Source: Bacteroidaceae bacterium
Lineage (GTDB): Bacteria; Bacteroidota; Bacteroidia; Bacteroidales; Bacteroidaceae
Direction: 5' to 3'
Assembly (NCBI GenBank): GCA_017461345.1
Contig: JAFTYP010000022.1
Coordinates: 1-64,000, forward strand
DNA: 64,000 bases
This document shows, piece by piece, positions 20,001 through 27,400 of the stretch. The stretch's first letter is position 1, and every line of letters begins with the position of its first letter. The notes under the pieces were generated by a model. It searched no databases and was not told the origin of the DNA. It saw only the letters and a program-made list of their open reading frames with translations. The position numbers and the translations under genes were made by a program.

Positions 20001-21481
20001 CCTTGAAATCAGCCTACGGCCTTGACGGCGGAATGGAAGTGAAGTTCAGTGCCAACGCTCCTAATGCTGCCTTCCTTATCAATGGGCACCCAGTTCCGGG
20101 CGGTGCTTTCAATGGTACACTCTTTGCGCCTGTCACGCTTGAAGTTTCGGCTCCTGCCGGTTACAACTTTGTGGGATGGAGCAAGATTGGAAATGCAACT
20201 GTAACCGACATCAAGAAAGGCGACAGTTGGAAGTATTGGGACCAAGGTTCGCTGGATGGCACAGAATGGAAGACCGGCTCTGTCGATAACTGGGCAGAAG
20301 GCATCACTCCACTCGGATACGGAAAAGATGCCATTGCAACTATTATCAATTATGGTGGCAACAGCAACCAGAAGTATCCCACTTACTACTTCCGCAAGAA
20401 CCTGCAAATCGACAGCGACCCTGCGGATATTGCATCTGTGACACTCGACTACACTGCCGACGATGGTTTTGTGGTTTACGTAAATGGAGTCGAGGCCTGC
20501 CGTTACCTCATGCCCGATGGTGAACCAACCTTCGAAACATACGCCACCACTCATTCCATCAACAACCCCGACTCCGGGACGATGTCGCTTCCTGCCAATC
20601 TCTTCCGTAAAGGCGAAAACATCATTGCGGTGGAAGTTCACAACAACTCGGCCGTCTCGTCGGACATCTATTGGGATGCAGAAATAAGTTACAACATCAC
20701 TTCCGGCACAGCCATTGTAAGCCGCGAACGCACACTCCAACTCGACAGCGACGCCAACACCGAACTGCAGGCTGTCTTCACTCCTCTGCATCGCGACTGT
20801 CTTTGGGAAGCAGGCTCAACACCTGTTGTTGTGAACGAAGTCAGTGCCGGAAACACTGTTGCTGCCAACGAGTACGGCAAGCGAAACGACTGGATAGAAC
20901 TTTACAACACAACAGACCAACCCATCGACCTCGAAGGCATGTACCTCACCGACGACCCGACAATGCCGGAGAAGTATCAAATAACGCGTTCTACAATGGG
21001 CGTCTCCACCGTCATTCCGGCTCACGGCTACTACATCGTCTGGGCCGACAAACTCGATCCTATTTGCCAACTGCATGCAGGCTTCAAACTTGCCAACCAA
21101 AGCGAGCACAGCGTAACGCTCACGTCGAAGGACCTGACCTGGAGCAACTGCCTCACCTATTCTGTGATGGCCGGCGACGAAAGTGTAGGCCGTTACCCCG
21201 ATGGTGGTAAGCGAACATACCGCATGACACGTCCCACCATCGAAGCCACCAACACACTTACATCGTACAGCCAATGGCTCTACGGCTTCGACGAGAACTT
21301 CGACGAACAGAACTACCTCGATGCCATCACCACGCCATCTATGATGGCCGACGGCACAGAAGGTACAGAATACTTCACACTCGACGGTATGAAGATCTCT
21401 CGTCCGCAACGTGGCATCAACATCGTCCGTACCAAGAATGCCGACGGCACTACCAGTGTCAAACGCATACTCGTGAAGTAA
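17084..21481 (+). CDS. Large secreted CotH-kinase-fold protein with lamin-tail domains
   Basis: A 1465-residue mosaic with a signal peptide (TTSAQ). The N-terminal half has two galactose-binding-like sandwich regions with a DDNYRLYVNGKQVD motif near 275-290. A lamin-tail domain (LIINEIQVGN) starts near 360, a chitobiase-type C-terminal Ig-like module (LRYTTDGSAPS) near 540, and the CotH domain near 610-950 (INMDWERPVNFEY, GGWSRHYAPSSFKLK, LVRNGGND, LNLREPNNRYHGYANFG, HDQDWGWSNSN). A second sandwich with DDGFVVYVNGVE follows near 1130, a second lamin tail (PVVVNEVSAGN) near 1245, then a short sorting-like tail. CotH proteins are atypical protein kinases in spores; here extracellular. Substrate unknown. 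It is co-transcribed with the GH18-like gene. Confidence 0.82.
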   Translation: MKKILQGIILLSCSFTTSAQDFILPMGHQEPWTGKLLFNSEGGYNYDNATPSNSPIHAWEQLYEAGGDDVYTITMPTATLDPAYGRVQFKTPITLQADHSYRIAITFQSNQDIENVALSLCENEDDNNCIISSTVNLTANKKVAISRNGTGMDIADAKIALEFPTTKDDAVITLSAISIYDQTEKKELWVGTSFYNWCFYANQAGQRITDMTIEGRNETLSWTLPDFDDSQWTEAAMPIGSQDVSFVQTIWPGGDNTNHWFRRTFTLDEVHKTSRYIVNVLHDDNYRLYVNGKQVDQADNWTSGTDAVKVEIPASLLRVGQNVIAAYVQQNWGGKLYDCGLTEELGVYEEYDIDADPSKLIINEIQVGNIDQYIDYSYNYGAWIEVYNPTTSNIQMDGLFVTDNPDEPKKFELPTGTGVIKAGDYKVIYFDHNSADGTFGDKAYRQVRFKLENNGGYIYLYDANGNQLTSASYPQCITRCSWARTQDGGQEWSWTGEPSLAASNNNSKFAEFRLEAPQFDTDSRLFTDPFDVRVNIPAGATLRYTTDGSAPSATNGSTSTDGIFNITKTTVLRCVLLQDDLLPSPVVTRSYIYRDHDYYLPVISITTQPANLYDSMIGVYIDGANGVSGRNHGPSNINMDWERPVNFEYITPDGKMAINQETEFVISGGWSRHYAPSSFKLKATNRYEWKNTIDPYPFFSNKPYNKYRQILVRNGGNDNNSLEHGRVRDVLTQQVLMSSGFDVDCQDYQPVHVFFNGRYIAQLNLREPNNRYHGYANFGYDDDMMDAFEYSNGYFQKAGTKDAFNRWGQLAQGCSSPETYEELKQLIDIDEIINFFAAISYIGCSDWICNSNNVKGYRALPDGKFRMTLHDQDWGWSNSNGVTLLDGNYSNELLAIYNNMKRNSADFRRRFIDAYCILQGSVFTQERCLRICDSICRLVEPALSWEGKEPWTSYNEQKAAMGGRTSRTVRINSLKSAYGLDGGMEVKFSANAPNAAFLINGHPVPGGAFNGTLFAPVTLEVSAPAGYNFVGWSKIGNATVTDIKKGDSWKYWDQGSLDGTEWKTGSVDNWAEGITPLGYGKDAIATIINYGGNSNQKYPTYYFRKNLQIDSDPADIASVTLDYTADDGFVVYVNGVEACRYLMPDGEPTFETYATTHSINNPDSGTMSLPANLFRKGENIIAVEVHNNSAVSSDIYWDAEISYNITSGTAIVSRERTLQLDSDANTELQAVFTPLHRDCLWEAGSTPVVVNEVSAGNTVAANEYGKRNDWIELYNTTDQPIDLEGMYLTDDPTMPEKYQITRSTMGVSTVIPAHGYYIVWADKLDPICQLHAGFKLANQSEHSVTLTSKDLTWSNCLTYSVMAGDESVGRYPDGGKRTYRMTRPTIEATNTLTSYSQWLYGFDENFDEQNYLDAITTPSMMADGTEGTEYFTLDGMKISRPQRGINIVRTKNADGTTSVKRILVK

Positions 21482-21489
21482 ACGCCATC

Positions 21490-21522
21490 ACCTTGTTTCA
21501 TGCATTTGTCATGAAACAAGGT
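21490..21522 (+). terminator. Hairpin just after the CotH gene, probable terminator
   Basis: ACCTTGTTTCATG (21490-21502) pairs perfectly with CATGAAACAAGGT (21510-21522) over 13 bp around a 7-base loop, 8 bases past the stop. There is no T run, so termination may rely on the next hairpin. Confidence 0.5.
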
Positions 21523-21579
21523 TCGCACGTAAGTGACTCCATCTGTAAGACACGTACGGATGTGAAGCACGAAGAAAAG

Positions 21580-21612
21580 CAGCGACTGTCAACATTTTTT
21601 TGGCAGTCGCTG
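21580..21612. terminator. Hairpin between convergent operons
   Basis: CAGCGACTG (21580-21588) pairs with CAGTCGCTG (21604-21612). The minus-strand product continues with CTTTTCTTC, so it could end the kinase transcript. Confidence 0.45.
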
Positions 21613-21728
21613 TTCTTGTATTATAATGTTTCGAGCGGAGAGAAATATATCGGAGAAGATGACTCCAGGCCTCGTCGCAGAACGTAGCAAACAAAGGCGT
21701 CTGCCAACACAACGCATCCATTTGAAAA

Positions 21729-21816
21729 AGTTCTCTAGAGAAGTTGCCCGACTTAACGTGTATAGTTGGCCGACTTAACGTGTATACTTTGTGAACTTCT
21801 CTTGAGAGGATGTTTG
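21729..21816 (+). repeat. 22-bp phased palindromic array mixing two core types
   Basis: Units start at 21729, 21751, 21773 and 21795. Cores are AGTTCTCTAGAGAAGTT (near-perfect palindrome), ACTTAACGTGTATAGTT, ACTTAACGTGTATACTT and ACTTCTCTTGAGAGGATGT. The first two are followed by GCCCG and GGCCG linkers. The phase is unbroken although inner cores differ, so the array is not a simple copy-number tandem repeat. Confidence 0.8.
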
Positions 21817-21923
21817 GGGCTTGACGATGACTGTTGTTTGGCGGTTTGTTATCTGCGAATATCTGGCACGTCGCAGGACGCCTGAAGCCTTCAGGATAAA
21901 CCCCTGAACTGATGTGCGTATTG

Positions 21924-23651
21924 CTAATAGTGCGAAGGAGTGGTCGGGATTGTCTGTTTCGAACGTTTGATAATTCGCCAACGATTGCTATGCCCACTGC
22001 CTTCTGGCAGCATCTGCAGATATGGACTTTCTGTGTCGTAGGTAAGGAATAGTTCGCCGTCTGTCGTCAGTTTATATGTGCCATCCTCCTGTGGAATGAA
22101 ATACCAAACCTGTGTATGCCCATCAATCCAAGACACATAACCTTCGTTTTCCTTGAAATAATTGAAGTTGAAATAGCGTTCCACCAAGCCGTCGCCGGGG
22201 TCGTATTCGTGTGAATCGATGATGTACCCACCGCCACACCTGATGACATCGAACAACACACCTTTAGTCCCTAAAGTAGCCATCGTTTCCCATGGGCCTC
22301 CACCCTTCAGGAGAAGTCCCGTCTCTACATGTTGCAAGTAGAAGGAAGCATCGAGATCCAGTTTGGCACCCTCTATGTCATCAACCTCCTCGAGGCGCCA
22401 GTTGTCAAAACGGAACCAACATGGAACGCTATCGCGAATATGTCCGAACTGCATACGAATGTACAGTTGGTCGCTCGTAGCAGTGAACCACACCGATATT
22501 TCCTTCCCTTCTGTAGGTTCCGGAGGCAACACCCATGTTGCCGACAAACCGCTGTTGTTCCTGACACGGTGCGGGATTCCCTCCCTGACGTAAATCTGGA
22601 ACCCACCATCGCCAATCCTGTTCTTTTCATAACCACCCGTGCTGTATTCCGTTGTCAGTTTATAACGGCGTCCCTTTCTCACATTGATGGGGCAATAGAT
22701 AGGTTCGTGTCCTTCGATGCCACAGAAACGGATGGTGTTGTCCGAGCCGCTGTTCGTCACCTCGAAGCACTGCTTCTCCCGATAAGTCCAGGCAGTCATA
22801 TCGTGGAATATCTGCGGAAGAGGCCTGTTTGCATACCAATACCACACAACACCAAAGAGAATACAACCGAACGCCACAGCAAGGATGGCATTCCGCCACT
22901 TCCTTCTCTCCATCCGGCGCAAGTCTTCCTGCAGTTCGTCGAGGTTACGATAACGATTCTCTATCGGTTGCAGGCAACGCTTCACGATGGGATGCCAATC
23001 CTTTCCCATTCCCATGTCCTCGAATATCCTGCCCAGTGAATAAATGTCGTTTCGGATGTCGGGCAAAGACCCCTTACGCTGTTCCGGCGACATATAGTTT
23101 TCTGTTCCGCCTGGTTGCTTCAAGGTAGCAGAGAAGTCTGCGTCAGCAAGGCCGAAATCAATAAGCCTGACATTACAGCCATTGCGTGTGACCATAACAT
23201 TCGAAGGCTTCAGGTCACGATGCACGATGTCGAGGCTGTGCAGATAGGAGACTACATCGATAAGTTCCCTTGCTATCTTTTCTTTCATCGTCTGCGCAGG
23301 CTTGTTCTTCAGGAACTCTTTCAAAGTTCTTCCATCCACCCACTCCATCACGAGGAAAAGTCCATCCCAGCCGGGCACAGACTCCAGGCCGGTGGTCTTG
23401 ACAATCAAAGGATGTCCGGGGACCTGCACACGCATAAGCATCTCGCTCTCCTTGCGAAGCATCTCCTGATAGACCGGCTGGTCTGCCTCCTCCGGAATCA
23501 AACCTTTCAGCAGCCACCAGTGCCCATTGCGTTTTGCCTTAAGCAGAACGTTGTGCGTTGTGCGAAATTCCTCCGTAATATCTGTAAAGCAACGGCTCCT
23601 GTTCTCAAAGTCCTTGGCTATTATGCCACTGTTCGACGAGTCTCCAATCAT
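21924..23651 (-). CDS. Transmembrane serine/threonine protein kinase with extracytoplasmic sensor
   Basis: A 575-residue eukaryotic-like kinase. The catalytic core spans about residues 30-250: a Lys in HWWLLKG near 49, MEWVDGRTLKEFL hinge, HRD at 144-146 with Lys148 and Asn151, DFG at 165-167 and MSPEQ near 187-191, all intact. A basic juxtamembrane stretch precedes a single membrane helix at about 254-273. The outer region has a jelly-roll-like sandwich (about 290-420, ending RFDNWRLEEV) and then a ricin-like beta-trefoil-type region (FYLQHVETGLLLKGGG to the end), both often carbohydrate-binding. Its ATG is 2 bases after the partner gene stop, so the two are coupled. Sensor function is inferred. 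Confidence 0.85.
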   Translation of the reverse strand: MIGDSSNSGIIAKDFENRSRCFTDITEEFRTTHNVLLKAKRNGHWWLLKGLIPEEADQPVYQEMLRKESEMLMRVQVPGHPLIVKTTGLESVPGWDGLFLVMEWVDGRTLKEFLKNKPAQTMKEKIARELIDVVSYLHSLDIVHRDLKPSNVMVTRNGCNVRLIDFGLADADFSATLKQPGGTENYMSPEQRKGSLPDIRNDIYSLGRIFEDMGMGKDWHPIVKRCLQPIENRYRNLDELQEDLRRMERRKWRNAILAVAFGCILFGVVWYWYANRPLPQIFHDMTAWTYREKQCFEVTNSGSDNTIRFCGIEGHEPIYCPINVRKGRRYKLTTEYSTGGYEKNRIGDGGFQIYVREGIPHRVRNNSGLSATWVLPPEPTEGKEISVWFTATSDQLYIRMQFGHIRDSVPCWFRFDNWRLEEVDDIEGAKLDLDASFYLQHVETGLLLKGGGPWETMATLGTKGVLFDVIRCGGGYIIDSHEYDPGDGLVERYFNFNYFKENEGYVSWIDGHTQVWYFIPQEDGTYKLTTDGELFLTYDTESPYLQMLPEGSGHSNRWRIIKRSKQTIPTTPSHY

Positions 23652-23653
23652 GG

Positions 23654-24229
23654 TCAGTCTTCTATTACCTCAAAACGGACACCCGACTTACTGCCTATTT
23701 GATAGGCAATAGGCGGATTGCCTTCGTGAACAAGGTTGTTCAAATAAAGCGGCTCACCCTCAATGAACAATACACACTCGAATGTATCGCCCACAGACAG
23801 TTTGGAGTTCACAATCTCTTCTATAACGAACTGCGAATCGCCTAAATGCCTGACGGTACAATCTCTGTCGGGTTGCCAACTGATGTGGATATGTAAACCT
23901 TCTTTAAGTCTTTTGGTTTCAAGATGTCGGCTTACCACAAAATTACTGTTCTCGCCCATATCCTGCTTGCAGAAAGTCTGCCAGTCCTTGAAACCAACAA
24001 AGTTGGCCAACACGTCGAGCGTCCCTGTTCGGGTTGCCGTCTGTTCGTCGGAGTAATAGCCCCACATACGTTTCAGCGTATTAACCCCTACCCTTTGACG
24101 TTGCTTCCGTTCAATCTCGTCCGACAGCCAAACAAAGTCCTGAGCCGAACGAATCTTCTTCCCTACCATTCGTTCAATAGAGAGACGCAGAGCCACGCTC
24201 TTTTCCAGTTCCTTCTCTTCCTCGTTCAT
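23654..24229 (-). CDS. Putative DNA-binding protein upstream of the kinase gene
   Basis: The 191-residue protein (ATG at 24229 chosen; an in-frame ATG at 24337 would add 36 unlikely residues) carries a Bacteroidetes-specific N-terminal helical module, about residues 10-85. It shows the pattern NTLKRMWGYYSDEQTATRTGTLDVLANFVGFKDWQTFC and looks like a helix-turn-helix/XRE-like fold. The C-terminal part (about 95-190) is beta-rich (VRHLGDSQFVI, GDTFECVLFIEG) and ends GSKSGVRFEVIED. No exact function is known to me. The arrangement with the kinase suggests a signalling pair. DNA binding is inferred from the fold pattern only. Confidence 0.65.
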   Translation of the reverse strand: MNEEEKELEKSVALRLSIERMVGKKIRSAQDFVWLSDEIERKQRQRVGVNTLKRMWGYYSDEQTATRTGTLDVLANFVGFKDWQTFCKQDMGENSNFVVSRHLETKRLKEGLHIHISWQPDRDCTVRHLGDSQFVIEEIVNSKLSVGDTFECVLFIEGEPLYLNNLVHEGNPPIAYQIGSKSGVRFEVIED

Positions 24230-24353
24230 ACCAAGAAAACATTTTGATACAAAGTTAACATAAAATCCCCGCTCAGCCAAACATTTCCACATCTTTAAGC
24301 CAAAGCGGACAGAAGTGGATGAGATTTTCGATAACATTTATTCATAAATATAG

Positions 24354-24361
24354 TAAGTTTG
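24354..24361 (+). promoter_or_regulatory. Possible -7 element of the surface-protein operon
   Basis: TAAGTTTG fits TAnnTTTG, about 80 bases before the chosen start of the GLUG gene. No convincing -33 TTTG lies 19-21 bases upstream. Confidence 0.35.
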
Positions 24362-24443
24362 TGTCGAATTTAATGAATATATATGCCTACCAGGAAAACA
24401 TTTGAACTCATCAAAACAAAACAATTACCAAAAAATAAACAAA

Positions 24444-27400
24444 ATGAAACGTATCATTACCTTAACACTGATGCTATGCACGGTGTTCACAATGTCTGCA
24501 CAATTTTCCGGTAGCGGAACAGGAACAAGCAGTGATCCCTACCGTATCTTCAATGCAGACCAACTAACACAAATGAGGAACTTCCTCAATCAGGAGGGAG
24601 TCTATTTCAAACTGCAAAATGACATTAACCTCACAGATTGGTTGGCAGACAACTACCCCACTCAAGGCTGGCAGCCTGTCGGCTCTACCAGTGAGCCATT
24701 CAAAGGTACACTGGACGGCAACGGGAAGACCATCTCTGGTTTCAGCATCACTCGTACATCCGCAGACTATATCGGGCTGTTTGCCGCAGTGGACGGAGCA
24801 ACCATCAAGGATCTTACCTTAAAGGGTGACATCCAGGGCAAATCGTACGTTGGTTCGCTCATGGGCAGCGGGTCGGCAACGGTAACAAACTACTCCTTCG
24901 ACGGAACAGTGACAGGCACCGGAAACTACATTGGTGGGGTTGGTGGCATGCAGAATACAGCATCGAGCAACCTCACAGTCAATGCAACAGTGAAAGGTGC
25001 GCAACACACTGGTGGCATCTACGGACAGGGAGTAGGATTGACTTCTGTCACATTTACCGGTCAGGTCAGCGGAACATCCTACACCGGTGGTCTCGCTGGA
25101 CAAGGCTCCGGCACGTTCTCGTCTTGTATGATGAGTGGTCCCGTAGACGGGGCTTCCTATACTGGCGGTTTAGTGGGATATGCTACTGCAAGTATTTCCC
25201 TCGAGAACTGCACGCATCAAAACAACGTGACAGGCACTACATACACGGGCGGCATCGTTGGTGCCACAAGCGACGGTGCTGTTACTCTGACATCGTGTCA
25301 TGCCGACGGCAATGTCACAGGCACTACATATACAGGCGGCATCGTTGGTGCCACAAGCGACGGTGCTGTTACTCTGACATCGTGTTATGCCGATGGCAAT
25401 GTCACAGGCACAACTTCCGTTGGAGGCGTATGCGGACAGATTCTCAATCCTGCCAACTCAACCATCAGCGGATGCAACTATTGGGGAGACATCACCGGCA
25501 CGAGCCAACTGGGTGGAATAATAGGACATCTTACAACGAATTACACGTCATCCATCGATTTCACCTCTACCACAACCGCGGGGTATCCCGCACCTGATAA
25601 ATCTTATTACAATGAGGACTATAGTTACATCACATGTTTTTTTAAACAACTAATGTCTGATACAAGGTACTTCATCACTTTTGAGAAATCTGGCGATATA
25701 GAGTACCAATCTCTCCATTCTTCATATGCAGAATTCATTTCTTATGATGAAATTGGAATATGGGCAAAAGAATATGATGATATTCCAGTTTATAACAACG
25801 GAACCACCCCAGGCGTTCGTGTTGTCTACAACAATGTTCGCACAAGTTCGAGTGAATGTAATGTAAATATCACAAATTGTTCGGCAATAGGCAACATCTA
25901 TGGAACAAGTACACACATTGGAGGTATTATAGGTCAAGACATAGAAGAAAACCGTGAGATATACAGTTTAGACAGGGAAGAGAGAGTCTTTTACGTTCCA
26001 GGAAATGGTATTTATCCAATTTCCACTTCTTCATTTAACAGAATTCTAAAAGGATACTCGTACATCTATACTACAACTAATATCAACGAATCGTACTTTT
26101 CCGGCAACATAGCAGGAACAAGTTATATTGGTGGCATAGCAGGCAGCAAGGATGGGGGGTGCATCAACAAATGTTATGCTTCTGCTTCCATCTCTGGCGA
26201 ACAATTTCTTGGCGGGATCGCCGGATCGTTAACAAAAAAAGACATAGATAACAATGAAAACTCATTGAATGCCAACGTGGCAATATGCACCAAAATTTCC
26301 GGCAACACAAATGTAGGCAGAATCTATGGAGCAACAGACGGCAATTTCTCGATAGCCGAATTGGGAACCACAAACGAAAACCGCAGCATAGCATCTGCAC
26401 ATGTGATTATCAATGGAAGCACACAGACAATTAGCGACAATCTGCAAAACGGCACAGCAGTTGGCGTCAGCCAGTTGCGCTACAAAGCCAACTATGTAGC
26501 ATGGGGTTGGGACTTCAACAACAATTGGACAATTCTGGAAACAGAAAGTTTCCCCTACAAAAACTGGCAATCTGCCCCTCCTGTTCTTTCCGACAAACTA
26601 ACCTCTGGCGCAACAACCATTAGTGGCAAAAGCGCGGACTGTGGGACCATTCACCTCACAACCGGAGATGGGAAACAATATACCGCGACTGCCAATGCAA
26701 GTGGAGACTGGAGCATGACTGTTCCTGCACTTCACGCTGGAGAAACAATAACGCTGTATGCAAAAGGCAATAACAACAAGGAGAAATCGTACATTATAAC
26801 CAGTACCGCAAAATTCCTTGGAAGCGGTACAGAAGAAGACCCCTACCAGATTCATAGTGCCTACGACCTACAGGGTGTCTTCAATGGTGGATACTATAAA
26901 CTCATGAATGACATTGACCTCTCAGCCTGGATTCAGGAAAACAGCCCATCGAAAGGATGGACTCCATGCGGCAGCGATGCAACTCTTATCTACATCGACG
27001 GCGACAACCACAAGATAACTGGTCTTTGGACAAACACTACAACATCGCACATCGGTTTGTTCAACAAACTCTCTGGTGGCTACATAAAAAACCTGAATGT
27101 TGAAGTTGCTAGTGGAAAGAAAGTAAAAGGAGGAAACAACACGGGCATTTTGGTTGGTTGGGCAAATAACATCGACATCATAAACTGTTCTGTCAAAGGC
27201 GATGCAGAAGGCACAAACTACTTGGGTGGCATCGTTGGTTATATAGAAACAGATCAGGAAACCAACGTCCTTTCCAATCTGAAATACGAAGGTATACTCA
27301 CCTCTTCATCTGCAATAGGCGTTGGCGGCATTGCAGGCAAATGTAAACTCTATAATATATATAATGTATATGCCAACGCCAACATCAGTTTGGAGAGTGT

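Larger units (their letters stand above)
21482..21923. other. Convergent intergenic region with two hairpins and a phased repeat array
   Basis: A gene-free stretch of 442 bases between the CotH gene and the kinase gene. It contains a hairpin at 21490-21522, a second at 21580-21612, the 22-bp array at 21729-21816, and otherwise no feature I can name. No credible coding frame is seen on either strand. Confidence 0.6.

Noticed and set aside
22329..23039. 236-residue plus-strand frame opposite the kinase
   Set aside because: It is a shadow of the kinase gene, which has all catalytic motifs on the minus strand.
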